Below, piece by piece: positions 1 to 8,244 of a DNA stretch of 64,000 bases (within the stretch, counting starts at the first letter, position 1; every line of letters begins with the position of its first letter). The position numbers and the translations under genes are program-made. Below the pieces are notes generated by a model. That model was not told where the DNA came from. It saw only the letters and a list, made by a program, of their open reading frames with translations, and ran no database searches. The DNA lies in assembly GCA_005405945.1 (NCBI GenBank), contig BJHW01000001.1, forward strand, positions 5,642,001-5,706,000, written 5' to 3'. This stretch comes from Streptomyces violaceusniger. GTDB taxonomy: Bacteria > Actinomycetota > Actinomycetes > Streptomycetales > Streptomycetaceae.

Positions 1-556
1 TAGCCGCCCCGCCGAACTGCATCCTCAAGGCGGCCTCGTGGATGATCGCGGTGTACGGCAGCGGCTTGTCCCGGAACAGGACAACTTGACGCTTGACCCG
101 GTACGACACCCGATGCTCCACCTCAGGGGGCATGAGCGGCGGGACGACTTCACGGAAGATCGCCCGCGCGTGCTCGGGAGTCTGCAGCAGACCGGGGATG
201 GTGATTACCTGGGCAACTCGAGCCGCGACGGCGTGGTGCTCAAGCTCGGCCAAGTCCAGAAGCCCGGAGGGGAACGTTTCCCGATACTCCTCCCACCAGC
301 CTCGCTTTCGGTCCCCCGTCATTCCGGCAAGTGCGTCCACCAATGCTTGATCCGAGCAACTGTAGTTCTGCGCCAGAACCCGTACTCGGTCTGCACTCAC
401 CGCGTAGCGGCCTGCCTCGATGTTGCTGATTCGCGCTTGGTTGCCGCCCAGGAGAGCTGCGGCCGCAGTCGATGAGATCCCTGCGCGCTCTCGTAGTTTG
501 CGCAGCTCGGCGCCCAACCTCTGCTTCCGCGCTGTGGGCGTACTACTTGGCGGCAC
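1..556 (-). CDS. XRE-family regulator with DUF5753, partial (3' end cut by window edge)
   Basis: Translating the minus strand from a GTG at 556 gives an open frame running off the left edge. Residues ~10-60 form a helix-turn-helix (AELRKLRERAGIS, then QARISNIEAGRYAVS), followed by the start of a DUF5753 domain (GWWEEYRE, ITIPGLLQTPEHARAI). A strong AGGAGGAGACA ribosome site sits about 5 bases before the GTG. This is the WhiJ-like class of Streptomyces DNA-binding regulators, commonly linked to RsbW-like ATPases and DUF397 proteins. It is divergent from the ATPase gene at 705. A DUF397 gene would be expected further left, outside the window (inference). Confidence 0.85.
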   Translation of the reverse strand, partial: MPPSSTPTARKQRLGAELRKLRERAGISSTAAAALLGGNQARISNIEAGRYAVSADRVRVLAQNYSCSDQALVDALAGMTGDRKRGWWEEYRETFPSGLLDLAELEHHAVAARVAQVITIPGLLQTPEHARAIFREVVPPLMPPEVEHRVSYRVKRQVVLFRDKPLPYTAIIHEAALRMQFGGAA

Positions 557-609
557 CAGTTGTCTCCTCCTCGGAACACGCACGCTGCGTGAACGTCACC
601 CACACGAGT

Positions 610-634
610 CAACTTGTAACGACTTCCCCAACTT
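610..634. promoter_or_regulatory. Candidate operator: three CAACTT-type iterons
   Basis: Between the divergent XRE regulator and ATPase genes lie CAACTT (610-615), CGACTT (620-625) and CAACTT (629-634), spaced by 10 and 9 bases, about one helical turn. Their position between a DNA-binding regulator and its divergent partner suggests the regulator's binding site. No binding data exist here; this rests on repetition and location only. Confidence 0.3.
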
Positions 635-704
635 CGATGGAAGACATTACATCGAACGCCATATGGTGTGGCCCACGCCGCCCAGCCGCCAAAGGGAGAC
701 CCGC

Positions 705-1217
705 ATGGCAACCGTATCGCCGCAGGCACCGACTTCAGGGCCATCCGAGAACCCCTGGACGTACTCCCTACGGCTGCCCAACGATCCACGCGCCGCACGG
801 ATCTCACGAGCCACGCTCCGGGCTGTCCTCTCCTCCCACGGCATGGCCGAACTGACCGACACGGCGGAACTCCTGACCTGCGAGCTGGTCACCAACGCCG
901 TCCGCCACTCCGACGGCCCGGCCCAACTCCGCATCCGCCACCTCTGCGAAAACCGCCTCCGCGTCAGCATCTGGGACACCAACCCCACCATCCCCGCACC
1001 CTTCGACGCCCCGCCCCGCCCGCTCGACCGCTTCACTGCCCTCACCGAAGCCGCCGCCAACTTGGACGCCACGTCCGGCCGTGGCCTGCTCATCGTCCGT
1101 CTCTGCGCCGACAACTGGGGCGGATACCCCCTCGCCGACGACCTCTTCGGCATCAGCGGCAAGCTCCTCTGGTTCGAACTCACCCCCCAGCAGAACGCCT
1201 ACGAGATCGCGGCCTGA
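705..1217 (+). CDS. ATP-binding protein, RsbW/HATPase_c_2 type
   Basis: A 170-residue GHKL-type ATPase of the anti-sigma-factor-like (HATPase_c_2) family. The N-box is visible as CELVTNAVRHS (~residues 59-69), a G1-like SIWDTNP follows, and the G2 glycine motif is SGRGLLIV. The start at 705 is chosen because GGGAG lies 8 bases upstream and the conserved domain begins soon after; the frame also extends upstream without family resemblance. It is divergent from the XRE/DUF5753 regulator, the usual pairing in Streptomyces. Family members can bind sigma or anti-sigma partners; the actual partner here is unknown. Confidence 0.85.
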   Translation: MATVSPQAPTSGPSENPWTYSLRLPNDPRAARISRATLRAVLSSHGMAELTDTAELLTCELVTNAVRHSDGPAQLRIRHLCENRLRVSIWDTNPTIPAPFDAPPRPLDRFTALTEAAANLDATSGRGLLIVRLCADNWGGYPLADDLFGISGKLLWFELTPQQNAYEIAA

Positions 1218-1290
1218 CCCATTCCCCCAATCGGGTGATCACCGGTCATTTGCCCCGGGCACATGCTCCGATGACCCTACGTTCACACAC

Positions 1291-2181
1291 ATGGTCAGTT
1301 CGCGGCACGAGGCCGCACATCGCATCTTTCAAGAACGACCGGAGTTACTCGCCCCGGTATTCCGCATATTGGACGTCCCGCTGCCAAAGGAAGCAGCCGT
1401 CGAGGTGCTCACCCCCGACGCCACGGAGATCCGCCCGCTGGAGCGGCGCGTGGACAGCGTGCTGCGCGTCGATCCCCCTGATGGTGGCGGCTTCCTCCTG
1501 GCCATCGAGGCACAGGGTCGTCCCGACCCGGACAAGGCGGTCAGCTGGGCCTACTACCTGGCGTTTCTCAAGGCGAAGCACAAGCGTCCGGCGCTTCTCT
1601 TGGTGGTCTGCCAGGACAAGTCAACCGCCGACTGGGCGGCGGGGCCCTTCCGGCTCGGCCTGGACGACTGGACGGCACTGTCCGTACACCCACTGGTCCT
1701 GGGCCCCGGGAATGTCCCAGTGATCCTGGACCCCGAGGAGGCCGCCCAGGACCTGACCTTGGCGACGTTCTCGGCCCTGACACATGGCAGCCACCGGGAC
1801 GCCCCGGCCATACTGAAGGCCCTGGCTCGTGCTATGGGAACGGCCGACCCGGAGTCCGTCAGCTACTACTCGGAATTGCTGGAGATCGGCCTGGAGGGCT
1901 TCCCGGCCAAAGACACTTGGAGGAACGAGATGAGCGTGGGTACATACTTCCCCGGCCGTGGCACCCTCATCGAGGAGACCTTCCTCAAGGGAAAGGCAGA
2001 GGGACAGACCGAGGAGCGCGCGCTGGCGGTGCTGCGCGTCCTGGAGAAGAGGGGAGTCGCCGTCCCGGCCGAGGTACATGACCGCATCACCGCCTGCACC
2101 GACCTGGACGCCCTCGGCCGTTGGCTCGACCGCGCCGTCACCGTCTCCCAGGCAGAAGAACTCTTCGCTGAGGACGACTGA
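1291..2181 (+). CDS. Rpn-like PD-(D/E)XK nuclease family protein
   Basis: A 296-residue protein of a family that occurs in multiple copies in Streptomyces genomes and resembles Rpn/YhgA-type PD-(D/E)XK nucleases. The probable catalytic pattern is D55 in RRVDSVLRVD and E73-x-Q75 in FLLAIEAQ, followed by a conserved SWAYYLAFL helix. Residues ~214-296 form a separate C-terminal module beginning SVGTYFPGRGTLIEE. The ATG at 1291 is the first one compatible with the conserved N-terminus; no strong ribosome site precedes it. Within the gene, GGAGG at 1919-1923 precedes an in-frame ATG at 1930, which could start the C-terminal module alone. The next gene is a diverged duplicate of that module. Rpn proteins in E. 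coli are DNA endonucleases linked to phage defence; activity here is inferred. Confidence 0.8.
   Translation: MVSSRHEAAHRIFQERPELLAPVFRILDVPLPKEAAVEVLTPDATEIRPLERRVDSVLRVDPPDGGGFLLAIEAQGRPDPDKAVSWAYYLAFLKAKHKRPALLLVVCQDKSTADWAAGPFRLGLDDWTALSVHPLVLGPGNVPVILDPEEAAQDLTLATFSALTHGSHRDAPAILKALARAMGTADPESVSYYSELLEIGLEGFPAKDTWRNEMSVGTYFPGRGTLIEETFLKGKAEGQTEERALAVLRVLEKRGVAVPAEVHDRITACTDLDALGRWLDRAVTVSQAEELFAEDD
1930..2181 (+). other. Candidate internal translation unit: C-terminal module of the Rpn-like gene
   Basis: An in-frame ATG at 1930 has a perfect Shine-Dalgarno (GGAGG, 1919-1923) six bases upstream, unusual inside a Streptomyces gene. Initiation here would give an 83-residue protein equal to residues 214-296 of the long product. 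The independent copy at 2187-2462 starts at nearly the same residue (MAVVGSYFPGRG against MSVGTYFPGRG). In E. coli, Rpn genes express a short C-terminal protein that blocks the long nuclease; this site would be the equivalent. Whether it is translated is not known. Confidence 0.4.
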
Positions 2182-2186
2182 CGACC

Positions 2187-2462
2187 ATGGCCGTAGTGGG
2201 TAGCTACTTCCCCGGCCGGGGAACCCTCATCGAGCAGACCTTCCTCAAGGGCCAGGCCCACGGGGAGGCGGCAGGGCTGGCCGAGGGAGTCCTGCGCATC
2301 CTCGAACATCGGGGGATCGCCGTCCGGTCCGAGACACGCCGCCGCATCAGCGAATGCACCTACCGCGACACCCTGCGGCACTGGCTCGACCGCGCTTTCA
2401 CCGTCTCCCAGGCAGACGAGCTGTTGGACGAGCTCTTCGCGGTGGAGGAGCCGGACCGGTAG
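2187..2462 (+). CDS. Stand-alone duplicate of the Rpn-like C-terminal domain
   Basis: A 91-residue protein closely similar along its whole length to residues ~214-296 of the preceding gene: shared blocks are YFPGRGTLIEQTFLKG, VLRILEHRGIAV, RRRISECT and HWLDRAFTVSQADEL. It begins five bases after the upstream stop, so it is probably translationally coupled to it. It lacks the nuclease core. It may be a decayed tandem duplicate, or a functional separate regulator/antitoxin of the long protein; the open frame, matching start and lack of frameshifts favour function. It is too short to be an independent nuclease. Confidence 0.7.
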   Translation: MAVVGSYFPGRGTLIEQTFLKGQAHGEAAGLAEGVLRILEHRGIAVRSETRRRISECTYRDTLRHWLDRAFTVSQADELLDELFAVEEPDR

Positions 2463-2922
2463 GTCACCGCGCGGGCCCCGGGGCCGGACCGGAAGCCGTG
2501 CCACCGGGGCGCGGTCGCCGACGCGGCGGGAGGGGGCGGGGTCGGAGGGGTGGTGTCCTGGACGCTCACGCATATTTGTGGCGCCAATCCCCGGCCCACC
2601 CCACGCCCCCGGGCACCGGCGCCGTAAATGTGCGGTCCAGGGCGCCGCCCCGGAGGCCCCGCCCCCGGCACCCACCACGCACAGCAGGCGCACCCCCACG
2701 CACCCGCACCCCGCCCGCCACGCACCCGCACCCGCACCCCACGCACCCCACCCGACAGCGCCCCCGCGCCCGGCAACGCACCGCAACCACCCCCGGCGCC
2801 CCCGCCCCGTGCCACCGGCCGCCCCCGGAACCCACGCCGAACCCCCACCCATCCGGCACAGACCGTGCCTACCCTGGTGGCTTCTGAACGGCGAACAACA
2901 GTCACCGGGGGGACGGGGCCTC
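2463..2922. other. Intergenic low-complexity region before the NACHT gene
   Basis: This 460-base gap holds no convincing gene. Around 2690-2770 it is a C-rich run of repeated CACGCACCCGCACCC-like words that keeps several frames open by composition. The end (about 2868-2880, TACCCT) could include a -10 element for the gene at 2923, with a GGGGGGACGGGG purine tract at 2907-2918 acting as ribosome site. No tRNA or strong hairpin is seen. Confidence 0.5.
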
Positions 2923-5454
2923 ATGGATCCCGCAGACGCAGCCGCAGCCGCAGACGCAGCCATAGCCACACTGGTCCAACAACTCTTCGTCGCCGACGGA
3001 CCGGTGGACCGACCCGTCCGCATCGCCTCCCTCGTCGCCTTCCAGGGCGACCACCGCACGCTCACCGAACGCGACCTGCCCCGTATCGCCTCCGCGCTCG
3101 TCGATGACGTCGCGAAAGAGATCGACGAAGAGACCACGGATCAGACGCGCCCCGCGCTCACCGACGCCCTCGCCCGCACCCTCCACTCCCTCGGCACCGT
3201 CGACCTGGACGACCTACGGGCCGTCCGCCTCGGCCCCGAAGCCTTCGCCCGCCACCTCGCCGTCGCCGCCCCCGACGCCGACGAGGAACTGGACCCGGCG
3301 GACGCCCATACGCACGCCTCCCTGCGAGAGGCCGTCTGCGCGCACATCCTGCGCTTCCTCACCCTCCGCTCCCCCTTCGTCACGGCCGCCGAGGACGCCG
3401 CGTTCGAGGAGCGCTACGCCCAGGACATCATCGCCGCCCACGACCACCTCACCATCTACGGCATCGATCTGGCCCACTCCCCCGACAGCTGGCCACTGGA
3501 CGCCGCCTATCTCAGCCTGGAGACCGAGACCGACGGCGGCGGCCCCAGCGCCCCCGCCGAGCAGGCCCTCGCCGGGCGCACCCGGGTACTGCTGTGGGGC
3601 GTGGCGGGGTCGGGCAAGACCACGCTGGTGCAGCGGCTCGCGGTGTCCGTGGCGCGCGGCGACCTCCCGGCCCCGCTGGAGGGGCTGCGCGGGCGGGTGC
3701 CGTTCGTGCTCCCGGTGCGCCGATTCCGCCGCGCCGGGCCGAACCGCGACGGCTCCCCGGAGCCGAACACCTTCCCGGAGCCGAACACCTTCCCGGAGCC
3801 GGACGCCTTCCTCTCCGCCGTCCGCTATCCGCACGCCGCCGCACAGCCCCCCGGCTGGGCCGAACGGGTGCTGTCGCACGGGCGCGGACTGCTGCTCGTG
3901 GACGGCGTGGACGAGGCCCCGGAGGAGGAGCGCGAACGGCTCCGCGAAGCGCTCCGCGAACTCCCCACCCGCTATCCGGGAAATGTCTGGCTGGTCACCT
4001 CGCGCCCCTCGGCCGTACGGGAGAACTGGCTCGCCTCGGAGCGCTTCACCGAGCTGAAACTCTCCCCGCTCAGCCGCGAGGGCGTCACCGCGTTCATCCG
4101 GCGCTGGCATGCGGCGGCCCGCCAGGACATCACCGACCGGGCCGATCTGGACCGGCTCAGCGGTTACGAGGAAACGCTGCTGGACGCCGTAAGGATTACC
4201 CGGGACCTCGGGCGGCTGGCCACCAATCCACTGATGTGCGGTCTGCTGTGCGCACTGCACCGGGACCGCCGCGGCTATCTGCCGCGCGGCCGGAAAGCCC
4301 TCTATGACGCGGCCCTTTCCATGCTCCTGGAACGGCGCGACCGCGAGCGCGCCATGCTGCCGCCGGATGGAATCGACCTCCCCCAGGAACCGAAGATCCA
4401 GCTGCTGCAGAAGCTGGCGCACTGGATGCTCGTCAACGGCCGGTCCGAAATGGACCGGGCCACCGCCCTCGAGACGCTCGGCCGGCACCTTCCCGCCATT
4501 CCGCACGCGGCGCGGCAGGGCGGGCCGGAGGAGATCTACCGCCATCTGCTCAACCGGACCGGTCTATTGCGCGAGCCCACACCCGGTTCGGTCGATTTCG
4601 TGCACCGAACGTTCCAGGACTATCTCAGCGCGAGAGCGGTCGTCGAACGGCACGATTTTGACTTCCTGATCGACCACGCACACCTGGACGACTGGGAAGA
4701 AGTGATCAGAATGTCCGTGGCTCTCGCCCGTCCCGATGAATGCGCCTACCTCCTCGAGGGGCTGCTGGCGGCCCGTAAAGACGCCCGCCCGGTCCATGCC
4801 CGCCATCGCAAACTCCTGGCGGCCGCATGTCTGGAACACGCGACGGAGCTGGACCCCGAGGTGCGTTCCCGGGTGCATCGCTATACCCGTGATCTGGTAC
4901 GCCCGACCTCGCTGGAAGGGGCCCGAGCGCTGGGCTGGATCGGGCCTATCGTGCTGGAAATGCTGCCCGATCCCGCGGGGGTATCCGATGAGGAAGCCCA
5001 CCGGCTGGCCGTCACCGCCACCTCGATAGCCGACGACCGCGCGATCGACTATCTGGTCCGGCTGCGGGACCGCGCCTCCTGGGCGGTACGGGCGCAGCTC
5101 GCGGGCGCCTGGCGGCGATATGACACCGACCGTTACGCCGAGGAAATCATCGCCCATCTCGATGAGCGGGAACTCGACTTTCCGGTATCGGACCTGGAAG
5201 AACTGCGGGCGCTGCGGCGGCTCGGCGGCCGCCCCTGCGTTCAGGTGGCCGGGGCGTTGACCCCGGAGCAGCTGGCCGAGGGCCTGGTGGCCGAGCGGCT
5301 GACCGAGCTGTGGCTCGCGTACGACCTGGGCGCGGATCTGGACCTGAGCTGGCTGGCCGTCTTCCCACGGCTGGAGATCCTGCGGCTGAGCCACCGCAAC
5401 GCGGAGGTGACCGGCGTCCCGGAGGGCGTCCAGGTCATCGTGGCGGGCCCGTAA
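2923..5454 (+). CDS. NACHT-domain (STAND) NTPase
   Basis: An 843-residue protein. Residues 1-~215 are a helical N-terminal domain of the kind found on bacterial NACHT proteins. The NACHT core has Walker A GVAGSGKTT (~226-234), Walker B LLLVDGVDEA (~323-332), an arginine-finger-like TSRPSAVRE and the downstream winged region GYLPRGRKALYDAAL. A helical repeat-like sensor region follows, ending in leucine-rich strands (LTELWLAYD, LEILRLSH). The ATG at 2923 fits the conserved N-terminus; the frame stays open upstream only through low-complexity DNA. Bacterial NACHT proteins act as phage-sensing, cell-suicide or regulatory switches, but no effector nuclease, protease or TIR domain is recognisable here, so the output is unknown. 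In-frame 18-bp repeats lie just after Walker A. Confidence 0.88.
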   Translation: MDPADAAAAADAAIATLVQQLFVADGPVDRPVRIASLVAFQGDHRTLTERDLPRIASALVDDVAKEIDEETTDQTRPALTDALARTLHSLGTVDLDDLRAVRLGPEAFARHLAVAAPDADEELDPADAHTHASLREAVCAHILRFLTLRSPFVTAAEDAAFEERYAQDIIAAHDHLTIYGIDLAHSPDSWPLDAAYLSLETETDGGGPSAPAEQALAGRTRVLLWGVAGSGKTTLVQRLAVSVARGDLPAPLEGLRGRVPFVLPVRRFRRAGPNRDGSPEPNTFPEPNTFPEPDAFLSAVRYPHAAAQPPGWAERVLSHGRGLLLVDGVDEAPEEERERLREALRELPTRYPGNVWLVTSRPSAVRENWLASERFTELKLSPLSREGVTAFIRRWHAAARQDITDRADLDRLSGYEETLLDAVRITRDLGRLATNPLMCGLLCALHRDRRGYLPRGRKALYDAALSMLLERRDRERAMLPPDGIDLPQEPKIQLLQKLAHWMLVNGRSEMDRATALETLGRHLPAIPHAARQGGPEEIYRHLLNRTGLLREPTPGSVDFVHRTFQDYLSARAVVERHDFDFLIDHAHLDDWEEVIRMSVALARPDECAYLLEGLLAARKDARPVHARHRKLLAAACLEHATELDPEVRSRVHRYTRDLVRPTSLEGARALGWIGPIVLEMLPDPAGVSDEEAHRLAVTATSIADDRAIDYLVRLRDRASWAVRAQLAGAWRRYDTDRYAEEIIAHLDERELDFPVSDLEELRALRRLGGRPCVQVAGALTPEQLAEGLVAERLTELWLAYDLGADLDLSWLAVFPRLEILRLSHRNAEVTGVPEGVQVIVAGP
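3757..3810 (+). repeat. Three in-frame 18-bp tandem repeats in the NACHT gene
   Basis: The unit CCGGAGCCGAACACCTTC occurs at 3757-3774 and 3775-3792 identically, and at 3793-3810 with changes (GGACGCC for GAACACC). It encodes (PEPNTF)3 between Walker A and Walker B, a surface loop position in NACHT domains. Near-identity at DNA level indicates a recent slippage expansion. Confidence 0.9.
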
Positions 5455-5650
5455 GGCGAGCGCCGGAGGGCTGCCGTAGGGATCGGCGTACCCGGCCTCC
5501 TGGGACGTCACAGGGCGTCACAGGGCCGCTCAGGGGCACCTGCGCAGCCAGCCCCTAGGCAGCCCGCCTGTGCAGCCCCTACGCAGCCCCCACGCAAAGG
5601 CAGCCCCCGCAGGCCCCACACAAAAAGGGCCCCGCAGCCCCGAACAAAAG

Positions 5651-5689
5651 GGGGCCGCCCCGGACCGGGAAACGGTCCGGGGCGGCCCC
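5651..5689. terminator. Strong bidirectional hairpin terminator
   Basis: A perfect 17-bp stem (5651-5667 with 5673-5689) with a five-base GGAAA loop. It lies 30 bases after the clpC stop (minus strand) and 197 bases after the NACHT stop (plus strand), so it can end both convergent transcripts. No T-tract, as is usual in Streptomyces. Confidence 0.9.
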
Positions 5690-5718
5690 AAGACGATCGG
5701 CGAAGCTCAAGCTCCGCG

Positions 5719-8244
5719 TCACGCCTCCTTGCTGAGGTTCGGGCCCGCGCCACCGGCGGCGGACTCGATCGGCGGGGTGTCCGGCAGCGCCGACTTCTCC
5801 TCGCCGCGGAAGGTGAACTTCTTCTCCTCACCCTCGCCCTCGGTGTCCACGACCACGATGTGGCCCGGACGCAGCTCACCGAAGAGGATCTTCTCCGAGA
5901 GCACGTCCTCGACCTCGCGCTGGATCGTCCGGCGCAGCGGCCGGGCGCCCAGGACCGGGTCGTAGCCCCGCTTGGCCAGCAGCTTCTTGGCGTCACCGCT
6001 GAGCTCGATGCCCATGTCGCGGTCCTTCAGCCGCTCGTCCACCTTGGCGATCATGAGGTCGACGATCTGGATGATGTCGTCCTCGGTGAGCTGGTGGAAG
6101 ACCACGGTGTCATCGACACGGTTCAGGAACTCGGGGCGGAAGTGCTGCTTCAGCTCCTCGTTGACCTTGGCCTTCATCCGCTCGTAGCCGGTCTTCACAT
6201 CGCCCTGGGCGGCGAAGCCCAGGTTGAAGCCCTTGGAGATGTCCCGGGTGCCGAGGTTGGTGGTCATGATGATCACCGTGTTCTTGAAGTCCACGACCCG
6301 GCCCTGGGAGTCGGTCAGCCGACCGTCCTCCAGGATCTGCAGCAGCGAGTTGAAGATGTCCGGGTGGGCCTTCTCGACCTCGTCGAAGAGGACCACGGAG
6401 AACGGCTTGCGGCGCACCTTCTCGGTGAGCTGGCCGCCCTCCTCGTAGCCCACGTATCCGGGCGGGGAGCCGAAGAGCCGCGAGACGGTGTGCTTCTCGC
6501 TGAACTCCGACATGTCGAGCGAGATCATCGCGTCCTCGTCGCCGAAGAGGAACTCGGCGAGGGTCTTGCTGAGCTCGGTCTTACCGACACCGGACGGGCC
6601 CGCGAAGATGAACGAGCCACCGGGGCGCTTGGGGTCCTTGAGGCCCGCACGCGTGCGCCGGATGGCCTGGGAGAGCGCCTTGATGGCGTCCTTCTGGCCG
6701 ATGACGCGCTTGTGCAGCTCGTCCTCCATGCGCAGCAGCCGGGAGGACTCCTCCTCGGTGAGCTTGAAGACCGGAATGCCGGTGGCCGTGGCCAGGACCT
6801 CGGCGATCAGCTCCTCGTCGACCTCGGCGACGACGTCCATGTCGCCGGCCTTCCACTCCTTCTCCCGCTTCGCCTTGGCGGCCAGGAGCTGCTTCTCCTT
6901 GTCGCGCAGGCCCGCGGCCATCTCGAAGTCCTGCGAGTCGATCGCGGACTCCTTCTCCCGGCGCACATCGGCGATCTTCTCGTCGAATTCGCGCAGGTCC
7001 GGCGGTGCGGTCATCCGGCGGATCCGCATCCGGGAACCGGCCTCGTCGATCAGGTCGATCGCCTTGTCCGGCAGGAAGCGGTCCGAGATGTAGCGGTCGG
7101 CCAAGGTGGCGGCCGCGACCAGGGCCGAGTCCGTGATCGAGACGCGGTGGTGCGCCTCGTAGCGGTCCCGCAGGCCCTTGAGGATCTCGATGGTGTGCGG
7201 CAGCGACGGCTCGGCGACCTGGATGGGCTGGAAGCGGCGCTCCAGGGCCGCGTCCTTCTCCAGGTACTTACGGTACTCGTCGAGCGTGGTCGCGCCGATG
7301 GTCTGGAGCTCGCCCCGCGCCAGCATCGGCTTCAGGATGCTCGCGGCGTCGATCGCGCCCTCGGCGGCACCCGCACCCACCAGGGTGTGGAGCTCGTCGA
7401 TGAACAGGATGATGTCGCCGCGGGTGCGGATCTCCTTGAGCACCTTCTTCAGGCGCTCCTCGAAGTCACCGCGGTAGCGGGAGCCGGCGACCAGGGCACC
7501 CAGGTCCAGGGTGTAGAGGTGCTTGTCCTTGAGGGTCTCGGGCACCTCGCCCTTGACGATGGCCTGGGCCAGTCCCTCGACGACCGCCGTCTTGCCGACG
7601 CCGGGCTCGCCGATGAGGACCGGGTTGTTCTTGGTGCGGCGCGAGAGCACCTGCATGACCCGCTCGATCTCCTTCTCGCGCCCGATGACCGGGTCGAGCT
7701 TGGATTCGCGGGCGGCCTGGGTGAGATTGCGGCCGAACTGGTCCAGGACGAGCGAGGTGGAGGGAGTGCCCTCCGCCGGGCCGCCGGCGGTGGCGGCCTC
7801 CTTGCCCTGGTAGCCGGAGAGCAGCTGGATGACCTGCTGCCGGACCCGGTTCAGATCGGCGCCCAGCTTCACGAGGACCTGGGCGGCGACGCCCTCGCCC
7901 TCGCGGATCAGGCCGAGCAGGATGTGCTCCGTACCGATGTAGTTGTGGCCGAGCTGAAGGGCCTCGCGGAGCGACAGCTCCAGGACCTTCTTGGCACGGG
8001 GGGTGAAGGGGATGTGCCCGGACGGGGCCTGCTGCCCCTGCCCGATGATCTCCTCCACCTGCTGGCGGACCGCCTCGAGCGAAATCCCGAGGCTCTCCAG
8101 GGCCTTAGCGGCGACACCCTCACCCTCGTGGATCAGGCCCAGGAGGATGTGTTCGGTGCCGATGTAGTTGTGGTTGAGCATCCGGGCCTCTTCCTGAGCC
8201 AGGACGACAACCCGCCGCGCGCGGTCGGTGAACCTCTCGAACAT
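5719..8244 (-). CDS. clpC: ATP-dependent Clp protease ATP-binding subunit ClpC
   Basis: An 841-residue class I Clp/Hsp100 unfoldase. Two N-terminal Clp repeats each carry NYIGTEHILLGLI; the first AAA+ domain has Walker A GEPGVGKTAVVEG; a UVR-type region (EKIADVRREKESAID) sits in the middle; the second AAA+ domain has GPSGVGKTELSK and the arginine-rich RKPFSVVLFDEVEKAH. It unfolds substrates for ClpP in the cytoplasm. I start at the ATG at 8244 (MFERFTDRARRVVV, the family N-terminus) with GAGGAG 9 bases upstream; the frame continues 21 codons further without conservation. The gene stands alone. In Streptomyces clpC is controlled by ClgR; I could not find an unambiguous ClgR box. Confidence 0.97.
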   Translation of the reverse strand: MFERFTDRARRVVVLAQEEARMLNHNYIGTEHILLGLIHEGEGVAAKALESLGISLEAVRQQVEEIIGQGQQAPSGHIPFTPRAKKVLELSLREALQLGHNYIGTEHILLGLIREGEGVAAQVLVKLGADLNRVRQQVIQLLSGYQGKEAATAGGPAEGTPSTSLVLDQFGRNLTQAARESKLDPVIGREKEIERVMQVLSRRTKNNPVLIGEPGVGKTAVVEGLAQAIVKGEVPETLKDKHLYTLDLGALVAGSRYRGDFEERLKKVLKEIRTRGDIILFIDELHTLVGAGAAEGAIDAASILKPMLARGELQTIGATTLDEYRKYLEKDAALERRFQPIQVAEPSLPHTIEILKGLRDRYEAHHRVSITDSALVAAATLADRYISDRFLPDKAIDLIDEAGSRMRIRRMTAPPDLREFDEKIADVRREKESAIDSQDFEMAAGLRDKEKQLLAAKAKREKEWKAGDMDVVAEVDEELIAEVLATATGIPVFKLTEEESSRLLRMEDELHKRVIGQKDAIKALSQAIRRTRAGLKDPKRPGGSFIFAGPSGVGKTELSKTLAEFLFGDEDAMISLDMSEFSEKHTVSRLFGSPPGYVGYEEGGQLTEKVRRKPFSVVLFDEVEKAHPDIFNSLLQILEDGRLTDSQGRVVDFKNTVIIMTTNLGTRDISKGFNLGFAAQGDVKTGYERMKAKVNEELKQHFRPEFLNRVDDTVVFHQLTEDDIIQIVDLMIAKVDERLKDRDMGIELSGDAKKLLAKRGYDPVLGARPLRRTIQREVEDVLSEKILFGELRPGHIVVVDTEGEGEEKKFTFRGEEKSALPDTPPIESAAGGAGPNLSKEA

